This document shows, in pieces, positions 34,083 to 45,607 of a stretch of 55,623 nucleotides of DNA. Position 1 is the first letter of the stretch. Each line of letters begins with the position of its first letter. The stretch covers positions 196,246 through 251,868 of the forward strand of contig BFEA01000249.1 in the NCBI GenBank assembly GCA_003427395.1. Reading direction: 5' to 3'. The notes beneath the pieces are model-generated. The model was not told where the DNA came from. It worked only from the letters and a program-made list of their open reading frames with translations, and did no database searches. This DNA is from Chara braunii (taxonomy: Eukaryota > Streptophyta > Charophyceae > Charales > Characeae). A program made the position numbers and the translations under genes.

Positions 34083-34680
34083 GAGAGAAGGTTAACAACA
34101 GTTGTATTTTTCATCACCACTTAAGGATACCCTTCACCACTTCAGGATGCCGTCTGCCTAAACATGTGGTTTTCAGGGTCTTCGGACCTTTCACCACTTC
34201 AGGACCATTCAGGTCTGAAAATCCTAAATGGTCCTGAAGTGGTGAAAGCTCCGAAGACCCTGAAAACCACCTGTTTAGGCAGGCTGCATCCTCAAGTGGT
34301 TAAGGGTGGTTTTCATGGTCTTCGGACCTTTCACCACTTCCGGACCATTCAGTATTTTCAGACTCCTCAAAACTCTCACTTGACCACTTCATGACACCCT
34401 TCACCGCTTCAGGATGCAGCCTGCCTAAACAGGTGGTTTTCAGGGTCTTCGGACCTTTCACCACTTCAGGACCATTCAGTATTTTCAGACTGCCAAAAAC
34501 TTCCACTTTACCACTTCAAGACACCCTTCACCACTTCAGGATGCAGTCTGCCTAAACAGGTGGTTTTCAGGATCTTCGGACCTTTCACCACTTCAGAATC
34601 ATTCAGGATTTTCAGACTGTCAAAAACTCTCACTTCAGAATTTTCATTTCTGAATTTTCAGGTACCCGATAACCGCTTGT
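34083..34680 (+). mobile_element. Foldback element FB2, recombinant junction copy
   Basis: Same family as FB1, 598 bp, longer because of extra internal repeats. The hairpin arms near 34170-34215 and 34230-34276 pair across a 9-base loop. Left flank is the conserved LTR island also found left of FB3. Right flank (GCTCGAACTGTCAC) is the one found right of FB1, from the other orientation of the LTR. The two flanks therefore do not form a target duplication. Confidence 0.85.
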
Positions 34681-35039
34681 GCTCGAACTGTCACTCAAAC
34701 AGCCAACTCAACTCCACAAAACAGCTCGCAATGCTTCAAAAACCCATTGCAATATCTTAGTTTGCCCGATTCTGCGAAGAATCGGGCGACATTTTCAGGT
34801 TCCGCTCTTCACCATCGGTATTCTCCCGCACACTATTCTCCTACCAACTCCTCATTTACTAACTTCGTATTACATCTAACTTCATGACCGGATTCGCCCG
34901 ATATCATAACCCCGAATCCGCGTGTTCCCCTGCCCAATTTCATCAACGAACGAGTACAGAACACTCGTTTCCTTTTCTTCTACTCCTCTCCCTCCATATC
35001 CCGACGCAAGTCTTTCCTTCTCTAACCCCATTTCTACTT
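34681..35039 (-). repeat. LTR body fragment, inverted relative to neighbours
   Basis: It matches 5483-5850 and 21573-21920 in the same plus-strand orientation, so its LTR sense is minus, while the island to the left of FB2 has LTR sense plus. It stops abruptly at about 35039, where an internal fragment begins. Confidence 0.8.
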
Positions 35040-36337
35040 ACTATTTATTCTTACTATGATAAATATCTACGACTGGGTATGCATGAACGTACGTGCGAAT
35101 GAATGATTTATGTTTTGAGTGACGTATGGTTGTATGTCTTGTTCTTTGTTGGATGAAATTTGAACTTATTATATATATTCGATGATTGCTTAGTGATTGA
35201 TTGTGTCTTCTCGAATATGTTTATAAATCACTTTTTCAATGCGGGTAGAACGACTGTATGAAATCTATGTTCGGCATGAGATCGAAGGTGAATTGAGTGA
35301 CCAACCTTCGAAAATAAAAAATTATATCAAAGGAGGTCAACATGCAGAATTCGTCCGTTGGAAGATTGCAACATTGATTGATACTTTTGTTTGAAATCGT
35401 TTGAAGAAAGTATAGTTAAGTCTCATAGGTGGTAGTGAGACTCGCCTCGGAACAATGTTCCTGGTCCATTGTGAGATAATGTCACTTTTCCTTGTATATG
35501 ATTACACTATCATCGAAGGGGAGGAAGATGTTAAGGACCTCGTAAGGACACTGTCTATAGGGGAAGCGGCTGCTGACCGCTATGAATTAAGGAACGGTTA
35601 CCAAACCTTTTCTCGAGCAGGGTCATCTCATCTTCATAGTCTAACCAACCTTGAGCATGTGAGATGTGGTCGTCCGACTCTGTTGACTGAAAACTAATGG
35701 GGTTTCAGCATCAAAACTGGAGGAAATGTGGTGAGGCTGAGTTCTAGAGTGACACTCAGGATCAAATATGTTATCCCTTTGGAAGGATTATACCACCATT
35801 CGATATAATATACCTCTATTAAGCCAAAAAAAACAGTTAATGTTATCTCATCTTTATTGTTATTTTTGTAACGTCATTGTGAATTTTCGTGTAAAGTTTC
35901 ATTTTAACTATCGTTCATTGTTAATGGAAGTTATAGTTTCGAACATCTCTTTGTAACATTATTTACTAATTGAAGTTATATTCTTTGTTTATGGCAGGAG
36001 AATGTCATTTACATTTGTATTGTAAAGTTTCGTAAGAACAAGAATAAAACTCTACGTACAGTGACAAGTTGTTTATGACATGTTTCTTTATTGATGATAT
36101 CGATATGGATGACGAAATTTGATTTTGGTTCTGTCGATTGCCTTCGAGAAGGCTTAATCATTCTTGAGCATTGTCAGCTTACTACTCGGATCCGAGTGTT
36201 ATGCATATATTCGTGCATTGTATTAATTATTTCATTATTATTATAATCATCGAAGACAAAACCTAGGATTCAGTATGACGACGACCTAAATTAAGTTTTT
36301 ACATTGAATCTTATAATTATTTGGACCCTCAAGTCAT
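35040..36337 (+). repeat. Duplicated segment D2, copy b
   Basis: Same 1298-base length as copy a with scattered substitutions. The left junction is with the inverted LTR fragment, the right one with a short linker and then D1 copy b. Relative to E2, about 3.5 kb (29243-32725) is missing between D2 and D1. Confidence 0.85.
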
Positions 36338-36361
36338 TAGCAATTCACCCATTAAAGAGAG

Positions 36362-37303
36362 TAGATAGCACCTGTCTGTCGTTGCTTGTTGGGCATGATG
36401 CATCTTCCCACGTTCTACTGAAAGATTCATTCTCATTTTGCACATTTGGAGAGCAGTGGAGTGAGGCATGGTCGCGGTGCCCGTCCTCATGGTCGTAGCA
36501 GTAGTGTTCGTCCTTATTATCGTGATGCTAAATATCACGATTGTGGTCGCCTTCAAGCCGTTTTCGTGACGGTGGCCATCTCTTTCAACGTGGCATAAGT
36601 GGCCATTCCTATCTCCATCGTGGTATTGGTTGTCGTTGTTGCTTGATTAATTTTTTGTTGTTGTTTGTTTTCTATTGTTAATCTAGCCTTAATGACGACC
36701 AAATGCGTTCTATGGGAACCGTTGGCGTATCTACTGTCGCAGACATATTGAACTAAAGAAGGATGGGTGGTTAGGAAGGGAAAAAAAAAATAATGAAGTT
36801 GAAGGGGAAGAATATAGGAAGAAGAAAGAGCGCTACACACAGTCTAGAAAGATAGATGATGACAAAGAAAACAATTGGATGATTGAAACACGGGCAACAA
36901 CGAGAAGACGAGTGCAGCACAGATAAAGAGCGCTTGTGAAAAGAAACGAGTACGATGATTAGGGGAGATTTAGACAACCTCGACAATGAATGATACGACA
37001 ACGACAGACATTATGACGACCACGACATCATCGGATTTATTCACAACAATGAGACAATGATGACGGAACCGATAACGAAGGAAAGAAAAAGAAGAAGAAG
37101 AAGAAAGAAATTAAGAAGAGGAGGAAGAAGGAGAGGGAATGTCCATTAGGTGAGAAAAGGAGTTGTAGTGAGCATGTGGCAACGTGCATATATTTTATTA
37201 ATTTTTTGTCTGAACCCGACTGTTTTCATGACCGGGTACATTTCTAGAATAAGCAAGGGGGCGTGAGGGTTAAGCTTTCCGCTGCTACGGCCGACAAATG
37301 AAG
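36362..37303 (+). repeat. Duplicated segment D1, copy b
   Basis: Second copy of 32726-33660. It is joined on its left to the internal fragment 35040-36337 and on its right to sequence unlike that after copy a. Confidence 0.85.
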
Positions 37304-37878
37304 TAGGAAGGAGGCTGAGTAAAAGAAGAAGAAGAAGATCTGTGTGGGGGGGGCAGGGGGGCGGGACGTTGAATTGGCATAGCCGCGGTTGCTATTTTGA
37401 AGGGACATCCTGTGATAAGTCGGTGAAAATTCGGCACGGTCTGACGGAATGGTCTGTCACAACCCCTTATGTCTTGTCGTCTCGTTCCTCTCTACATACA
37501 ATTCACCTGAGGCATTGAACATTGATGGCTTAGTCGACTAGATGCATTGTAAATGAGCAATGATATGTGTTGAGACTAGGACCAGTGGAAAAAGGCACGA
37601 GAAAGGAGAAGATGAGTGAGAGATGGAGGGCAAAACCTGCAAAAAAGGAGATGGAGGAGGGATCAAAGAGAAGAGGATGAAGGGGAAGTAATTTACTTGA
37701 TGTGTACGACTCACCCGTGGTGTGCTCACATTGCCTCTTATCACATCTTCGTTTTTATTTTCATATTTTCTTAATCTGGCCGGTGTATGTTGAAAGTACG
37801 GAGGTGCGACATTCCATTATACCCTGAGAAGAATGATCGGTTTTACTCACACCGGACATACATTCGTAGCAGACTGGA

Positions 37879-37880
<2 letters not shown>
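37304..37880. other. Unassigned sequence before the GT run
   Basis: Contains a short AAG run and a G-rich stretch near 37345-37365. No gene or repeat assignment is possible. Confidence 0.3.
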
Positions 37881-37947
<67 letters not shown>

Positions 37948-38249
37948 NNNNNNNNNNNNNNNNNNNNNNNNNNNNNNNNNNNNNNNNNNNNNNNNNNNNN
38001 NNNNNNNNNNNNNNNNNNNNNNNNNNNNNNNNNNNNNNNNNNNNNNNNNNNNNNNNNNNNNNNNNNNNNNNNNNNNNNNNNNNNNNNNNNNNNNNNNNNN
38101 NNNNNNNNNNNNNNNNNNNNNNNNNNNNNNNNNNNNNNNNNNNNNNNNNNNNNNNNNNNNNNNNNNNNNNNNNNNNNNNNNNNNNNNNNNNNNNNNNNNN
38201 NNNNNNNNNNNNNNNNNNNNNNNNNNNNNNNNNNNNNNNNNNNNNNNNN

Positions 38250-38298
<49 letters not shown>
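37881..38298. repeat. (GT)n microsatellite with 302-base N gap
   Basis: GT runs flank Ns at 37948-38249. The true repeat length is unknown. ORFs drawn across it (Val-Cys repeats) are artefacts. Confidence 0.98.
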
Positions 38299-38299
<1 letters not shown>

Positions 38300-39540
38300 A
38301 AGAGAGAGGGAAGAGAGAGAGAAGAGAGAGGGATTAGTTATATGAACTGACGATCTTCAGTCGACTGTAGTGTACATATAAAATTGGAAAGATAGCTTGT
38401 ATACGCCCTTATAATGACTATTATTTATCTTTTTTTGCTTTCTTTTAGCTCACGTGGAGCATTTGAGCGTGAATGCGGCTACGTGCATAACCAACACGTT
38501 GTGCATGACCGCACCTGCTGTCCGTACCACACTTGTCGGTGAATGCACAATCCCACGATTTATTTGATTGAAGAGGAGTCTGACGATCGAAAAGAGCAGG
38601 GAAGGCTAGGTATGAGAATGAAAAGAAGGAAAAAGATGGAGAAGAGCACACGAAGTGAAAGGTGAATGGGTGATGACCAATGAAGATTGTGCTCAAGGTG
38701 TGAGAAAGAAAGTTGATTTAGGGAACAGGGAGAGAGTAGAAGAGTTAGAAAGGTTAGTGCACCAACAGTGTTAAGAACTTCATAGTAATACGAACCTCAA
38801 GTTGCCCGTCGTATGAGGGAATTTTACCAAGTTCGGATGGAAACTAGCGTTGGGGTCAGCAAGGATCCCTTTTCTATCCCATCCTATATGCCCCTATTTG
38901 TACTACCTCCATATCAGTATGCATGCGTTGCATCTGATTATATGAAACTGCGATTTTCTTCTGGAATAAATCTGAGTTAGGAGAAATGTTATCCATGTAT
39001 GAACAATCGCTTGAAATAATTTTGTATTTCATATATTGCAAATGCATAATTGAGTGTAAGCCCCATGCGTGCCAATCACATTGTCCGATTGTTGATATGA
39101 GTTGTGTATAGTTAACTGTTTCTGAAAATATATCGTGAAAACGAAAAGCTCCCGTATGGGCTGTCTCAAAGTGTGTATGTTTATTTTTGGGTAGATGAAG
39201 CAGAGGGGATGTGGACTCTGTGAAGTCCTGTCCTGCTTGATAGGATCTTCAAATATTGATGGGGGTTGAGATTACTACAAAAGTTATTGGATTGTGCATG
39301 GTTATGTATGCTTGGGATTATTGATTGACTAACCTAGGATGTATGTATGTATCCTTGTCGAAACACTTTGACTGATGCTGACCTTCTCCAAGTTAAACTG
39401 ACTCAAATCAAGGGTCGGTTAAAGAGTCTTATGAAAAACGCATCGTGAGGTGAAAGTTTATGTGTGAACTTCCTGATGGACTTTAAGACCTTCGATTGAT
39501 CGAAGACACATAGGTTTTTCTAAAGGAGTAAAATAACAAC
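38299..39540 (+). other. Probable internal sequence upstream of LTR-III
   Basis: A GA-rich tail of the microsatellite is followed by AT-leaning sequence. A block near 38815 (GAGGGAATTTTACCAAG) resembles the E2 3' internal region near 29872, so this is likely the decayed 3' internal part of an element whose LTR starts at 39757. No ORF of note. Confidence 0.35.
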
Positions 39541-39740
39541 AGTGATAAAAGGAGTGAGATTTCGTGAGACCTACCTTATTACCTATTTGCTTTACGCAAG
39601 GAAGGTGGTAGTAAGAGGAGTGAGACTCTATGAGATGTGCCCTATTACCAATCGACACCAAGTGGTGGTGATAGGAGGAGCGAGGTCATGTGAGGCATGC
39701 CCTATTGCTGACAAGCTTAGGCAAAAAAAAACGGTAGTAG
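39541..39740. repeat. Three-unit stem-loop array next to the LTR-III start
   Basis: Units about 62 bases apart share RGGAGYGAG and CCYTATT blocks. Arms pair: GTGATAA/TTATTAC (39542/39576), TGGTAGTA/TATTACCA (39606/39643), and GGTGATAGG with CCTATTGCT (39667/39701, with G-T wobbles). A partial fourth unit ends where LTR-III begins at 39757, so this belongs to the 3' internal end of an upstream element. Confidence 0.55.
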
Positions 39741-40031
39741 GAGGAGTAGATCCCGTTGTCGGCATGAATACCCTTACAAGGGTATTCGCGTGTGTATTTG
39801 CGCCTCGCATAAGTTGCACTAGAGATGCTATAAGAGATACGTATTTACGTAAGTGTCACGAGGCCGCGACCGACTCTTTGCAGCTGGACAATAGGGGCGC
39901 GGGTGGTGAAATTAGGAAGTGTGTGGATGCACGAGTTTAATGGCACGGGTGACTTTTTATTGTGTACTAATGAAATCCATGATTTGAAGCGTTTTAAATT
40001 TGATTAAAATATTTGGTCATGTATAGGAACA

Positions 40032-40444
40032 GGCGTAGATAATACCGGACACCTTTACGACAATGGTGTTTAGCCTTGGTGGTCGGCAACCTGACCCGTA
40101 GGCCAAGGTGTGGTATAAGGGCATCTCTGTAAGAATTCGTTCTGAGTGGGACGCATTTATATGGGTTTTCGGTATTGACCATACCAGCCTTGGGCGTAGC
40201 ACTATTGGTTACAGTATTTGACTACTATGCAGCAGGTTCGTGGATCGAGACCAACCTCAGCGAACAAGGGAGCACCAGAGCAATTTGAAGAAACCAAGGG
40301 GTCGAGGGTGTGACGGGATTATCCCCCGTGGTTTTGTTGTCGGTCCCGACCCTGGGACCGACTGGAGGGATAAACGGGTGCTGAAGGTTACAACCCCGTC
40401 AAATTGTTATTATTCTCTGTATAGCATCGCATTCGGTCCGGTGT
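40032..40444 (+). repeat. Conserved LTR island, LTR-III copy
   Basis: About 275 bases downstream of the LTR-III start. It is followed directly by FB3. Very similar to 33669-34082. Confidence 0.8.
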
Positions 40445-40916
40445 GAGAGAAGGTTAACAACAGTTGTATTTTTCATCACCACTTAAGGATACCCTTCACC
40501 ACTTCAGGATGCTGCCTGCCTAAACAGGTGGTTTTCAATGTCTTCGGACCTTTCACCACTTCAGGACCATTCAGGTCTGAAAATCCTGAATGGTCCTGAA
40601 GTGGTGAAAACTCCGAAGACCCTGAAAACCACCTGTTTAGGCAGGCTGCATCCTCAAGTGGTGAAGGGGTGGTTTTCATGGTCTTCGGACCTTTCACTAC
40701 TTCAGGACCATTCAGGATTTTCAGACTGTCCAAAACTCTCACTTGACCACTTCAGGACACTCTTCACCACTTCAGGATGCAGCCTGCCTAAACAGGTGGT
40801 TTTCAGGGTCTTCGGACCTTTCACCACTTAAGGACCATTGAGGATTTTCAGACTGCCCAAAACGCTCACTTCAGAATTTTCATTCCTGAATTTTCAGATA
40901 CCCGACAACCGCTTGT
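40445..40916 (+). mobile_element. Foldback element FB3
   Basis: 472 bp, flanked by GTCCGGTGT (40436-40444) and GCCCGGTGT (40917-40925), an 8 of 9 match. Same ends and internal inverted repeats as FB1. It sits in the conserved island of LTR-III. No ORF of note. Confidence 0.85.
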
Positions 40917-40925
40917 GCCCGGTGT

Positions 40926-41090
40926 CCGAACCCTTTTTTTCATATATACAGGGGTCAGGAGGGCCCTAGGGGCATTGCCCATCACTCCTGAATATATATA
41001 CACGCATACACACACACACACCACACGCACACACACACACCCCACAGACACCCCACACACCATACACACACGAGGATGCATTCGGCAACC
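40926..41090. other. Imperfect hairpin and (CA)-rich run
   Basis: Arms around ATATATACAGGGGT (40943) and ACTCCTGAATATATAT (40984) pair imperfectly, followed by an interrupted CA run to about 41072. Confidence 0.55.
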
Positions 41091-41107
41091 TCTTGATTTG
41101 CGCTCGA

Positions 41108-41191
41108 CCGAACATGTTCGGTTCCCGCTCGGCCAAGCGTCCGAACATGTTCGGCTGCTCGGTGGGGCACCAAACAGCCGAACATGTTCGG
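41108..41191. repeat. Three copies of the palindrome CCGAACATGTTCGG
   Basis: A perfect 14-base palindrome at 41108-41121, 41141-41154 and 41178-41191, with unlike sequence between. It looks like a cluster of dimeric protein sites, but the binding factor is unknown. Confidence 0.85.
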
Positions 41192-43290
41192 TGTGCTACA
41201 CAGATTATTATTATTATTTTAATTTCCTGTCATTTTTTTATTATTAACGTTCTATTTTTTCCCCCCTTCTGAGACACTGTTACGATACCTATACGGTCGC
41301 CGGTCCTGAAACTCGTTGGATTACCTCGGATTGGTGCACCTCCGAGTTGTCAAAACACATTCCAGAGTTCGAATTTTGATGGGAGCAGATGAATGAAATA
41401 CTACGTCTTCTGAATTGCCCAGTGACCGGTCAATTTGATGATGATAACTGGAGGGCGTGGCCCCAACAACCAGTCCTTCGTGTCATCCGTTAAAATTGGA
41501 ACGATATACGGAAGATCAGTATGGCCCACCACTAATACTGTCGAAAGGCTAGCTCCGAATTGGTCGGATGTGGGAGATCTGGTTGAATACGCACAGGAGG
41601 GAAAAAGTCGTTTGCCCAAGTAAATAGGCATACCGAGAGCGAGAGTTCATGTTTGTCTTTTCCTTGATCATACCACGGCTCATCGATCGCGCTTATACTG
41701 CCCTTGGTTATGCTCCTAGTCTTGGTCGCCTATGCTCTTGATAACAGCCGTGATCCACTTATATGCTCTAATGCTCGTGTTGTACGTGTTTGTCATGGGA
41801 ACTATGCTCGTGATCGTTGTCTGAGTACTGTGCGCAGGGATCTCCTGGGTCGTTATGCACATGACATAGTCACGACAAACCTCTTCACCGAAGTAGTGGC
41901 CTCCTTCTTCAGCTCGCCGTTGTCGTCCCGTTGTAGTTGAGCTCCCATTACAAGGGTGACTACGTTTGTGGTCAAACGCCAGTAATTACTGTCGGATTGA
42001 GAAGAACCTGGCCGGAGTTACGAGCCAGGAACTTTGAGGAAGGAATAGGCGATTAACGTGCACTAGGGAAGAGGGAGCAGAAGTGAATAAGATCGCCCTA
42101 TCGCTAACAGAATCGGGCGAACTAAGACTCGACGCAAGGGTTTTTGGACCTGGCGAGTTAATCTACAAAAATAGACTTTGGGTTGAGCGCCTAGATTGGG
42201 TGGCATGGCGAACAGAAGTTCCACCTGTGGGTGACAATCGCAAGGATGCCCGCCCGTTTATTGAGCGGATTGGAGTAAGGTGGTTGAAGATGAAATAATG
42301 GAGGGACAAGGAGCTGCATGGATATAGACGAGACAACATGTTACATATAACGAGAGTAGGAGATTCATTTTATTTTGTACGCGTGGCAGACAACCTCACG
42401 TCCCATGTATCCCCGTGTGTTTTAACTAAAAAATCATTTTCATGTTAAGTATTTGGTGAGTAACGGGGTCCTATTTATTATCGCACCTCGCCATCGTGCT
42501 TCCCATTGTTATGGTTCGACATCGTGAGGTCAACCATCACATTCGTTAGTGTTGTCATCATCGGGATCGCGACTCCTGTTGTGGGTTGTGGTCCATTGGA
42601 ACCTAGTCAAAGGCCAAGGCTGGGTGCATGTCAGTCGATGGGAGTTGCAGCAAACCGGGTTATTTTCTACTGGTTATCGTGATCCAATGAAAGCCCGAAA
42701 CCTGCGCACATGAAAGAGAGGGGGAGAAGAAGAAGCGGAAGAAAAAAGGACAACAATGCCTACCTAATAACCCTCGTAATCGCGTTGGCTAGCGTGATCA
42801 CTTCTCTTAGGATAGTCTAGACCTTTCCCTTCCAAGGAGCCCGTGATGCTCGTCGTTCATTTGTTTTGTATCGAGTCCATTGTGCCTAAAGAGTTCGTTA
42901 TGCAAGTTCTCTTCATCGTGGTTGAGAGGGATATCGTGATCGCCCCGGCAAACGTCTTCCCACAGGTAACCTGTTCAAGTTTGATCATGTCTGCTGAAAT
43001 GGAATAAACTTGGCCGGTATATTCGTTCCAGGTACATTGAAGTAGGAAGCGATAGCGGGCATGTCCGTCAGAGAAAGGAGAGAGAAAATAAAACAAAGTG
43101 GGAGTTGGGTGTGACAGAATAAAAGAATGGAAGAAGGAGAGGGTGGTGAAGAGAAGTGAAAGGCAAGGAGAAGGTTTGAATAGGTAGCGAGTGGTGACAG
43201 TTGTTGTTGTTGCAGCCTTCTCGGTCTACTATTAATCTAAAGTCAATTATGAAAAAAGTGTTGTTGCTGCCTGTTTTCAGCAGACTGGTG
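41192..43290. other. LTR-III body, no gene seen
   Basis: Only the segment near 42090-42170 has a clear match elsewhere (LTR body near 5520-5590). Short ORFs do not look coding. Confidence 0.35.
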
Positions 43291-43480
43291 TTGTTTTCGT
43301 AACGGGCGGTGTAACTGAGTTCGAGCACCACTATTGTTGCTCTTAGCAAGCTATAAACTATTATTGATGGAAAGTTGGACTGTTGTTGTTTTCGTAACGG
43401 GCGGTGTAACTTCGTCTTAGGACCACTATTGTTGTTCTTAGCAAGCTATGAACTATTATTGATGGAAAGTTGGACTGTTG
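43291..43480. repeat. 95-bp tandem duplication
   Basis: Two units starting TTGTTTTCGTAACGGGCGG at 43291 and 43386, with few differences. Lies in the LTR-III body. Confidence 0.85.
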
Positions 43481-44536
43481 TTGACAGATTACGAAGTTTT
43501 TCTTTGACAGGAATGACATGGTACTGATAGGAGATACAAACAATTTCCCAGCAACAGGGTTGTTGGCTCCACGGGTGATAGATGGTCGTTTCTGGTTGAT
43601 GAGCTGACTGGTTGAGTAGAGACTAGCAGATTGAAAGTCTAGGTTCTTATTGCTGCTATCGAAGATTGACTACTACCGCGGCCGTGCTCCTTCCCTGACA
43701 AATGCTGCTTCAGTGCCCCGATTGTTGTTGTTGGTCAAAGCTCGACGTTGTTGTGATTTTCACAATTGATAAACTCTAGCTGAGGTTTTGGGACAACATA
43801 GATTGTTGTGGTACACCGAGGAGGTCTTGTTAACTATTTTCAGCAGCGGCCGACTCTCGTTGTTGTATGATCAGGTGACAATTGATGTTGCTGCTCTTTC
43901 CCAAGGATTTCGGTTATCATGATGGGTTGAAGGTTGTCGTTACTATCTGTGACAGTATTTTCGTCTTAATCAATATTGACATTGTCTCATGTGATTGCTC
44001 GTCATTGCGGGGTCCTCAGGCGAATCAAGATTCTAACGCCTTCTAGCGTGAGTTGAATTGTCCCTCTCTTTGATCTCGAGGGTCTGACCTTTCTCCTTTT
44101 TACTCTTCGTAATCTAAGTCTCGTATGAGGTTTGGAGAAGTAGGCAGCATGTGGGATTGCAACCCACAAGACCCCAGCAAGACTTTGTGGGAGGTCCACC
44201 GACGGATTGCAGGAACTCTGTCGGAACTTAGGAGGAGTTTTGGAGGCAGAAAACAGTCAGATAAACCATATTTCTTCTTTGTGTGAACCCATTGTACCCG
44301 TATTCGTTACCTCTCTCCAGTCTGATTGAAATAAATACATGCAACCCTATGATTTACTATTTCTTTCTGGAACTTAATAAGATTAAGTAAAAGAAAAAGT
44401 GTGAATTTTATTTTGTATTTATTACTTGAAATTCAAACTAAGGGGATGAATTGGGGGCAAGGTAGGAGGAAAGTGGGAGGAAGGTGATTTTGTTTGCACT
44501 GATTGAGTCTCTTTTGTTTTATAGCGTTTTCATTTG

Positions 44537-45323
44537 CAACTAGACAACGTGGTTTCAGTCAGGTCTAATTGTTGTAGTATTAGTGGTTCGCTTTTCTTTA
44601 CAGCCAAGCAATATGGCTTAGTGAGTCGTTGTATTGTCATGTTTTTTCGACAGTCATACAATGTAGTCTTGGTCCTCTCTGGTTGTCATACCCTCGTAAA
44701 ATGTTATTTGTGCATCTGGGCAATGAGGCTTCGGTTTGGCCTATCTGACTATGTTATGAGTTTTATTCCGTACTTCAACCGGACAATGTGGCTTCGGTCA
44801 GGTCTAGTTGTTGTTCTTATGGTGATCTGCCTGTTGAAAAGGTTTAGGAGTTGTGTAATGTGTGTTCGGTCAAATCGAACTACTCGTTTTCTCTGAGGGG
44901 AGGTTGGACTGAAGACTAAGCAATATGACTTCGGTTTGACTTAGTCCTAGGTCGCTCACAAAACGAGCAATCAGATAATATTAGTTTTTATATATATGTA
45001 TTTTACCTTTATTATTGAACAAACTAGACAGACAATGTGGCTTTGGTTTAATTAAGAATATTAAAAAGTAACATAAAGGTGGACTGAGCAATATGACTTT
45101 CGTTTGGTTCAGTCTTAGTCCTCAAAAGATTAAAAGTTCAGAGATTTATTATAAACTTGAATATTAAACACCTGGCACGGTGGCAGGGACTAGATAATGT
45201 GGCTTTGGTTTGGTCTAGCCAACTGCATAATGAAGAGAAAAATAGTTGTGTGCTCTGTTTTGTGTATATAAAGGCAAAAAGTTAAGCAATATAGCTTCTG
45301 TTTGATATAACTTTTCTTTTGCC
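44537..45323. repeat. Stem-loop array, loop CAATRTGGCTTYGGTTTGG (LTR-III)
   Basis: About eleven units share this loop. Six have clear, different, complementary arms: CAACTAGAC/GTCTAATTG (44537/44563, one mismatch), CAACCGGAC/GTCTAGTTG (44776/44802), GACTAAG/CTTAGTC (44914/44940), GACTGA/TCAGTC (45082/45109), CTAGA/TCTAG (45190/45214) and AAAAGTTA/TAACTTTT (45277/45308). The other units have decayed arms. In the aligned LTR this is exactly where E1 has its 17886-18817 array, which has an unrelated loop. Confidence 0.8.
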
Positions 45324-45607
45324 ATATGTAAGCTAGGGTATTTGGATTTATCTAACCGAAATACGATAAACTACTTAGGTGAAAATAACTTGGGTTGTTG
45401 GTGAGATTGATTACTCATTGTGATATGGACCTGCATATGGTTGAGACAAAGCTCTACTTCTTCTGAGCCTTGATTTTGATAGGTAGTTGCTTTAGATGTT
45501 CGCCACGTGCTGAAACTATAAGAGGTAACTCAATTTCTGCATTTTTTTAGGTAAGTTTATTTTTCATACTTAGATCAAATTTCAGCATTTCCTGAGATAA
45601 TTTATTG

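Noticed and set aside
37787-38350. Long Val-Cys ORFs across the N gap
   Set aside because: Produced by the GT repeat and unknown bases.
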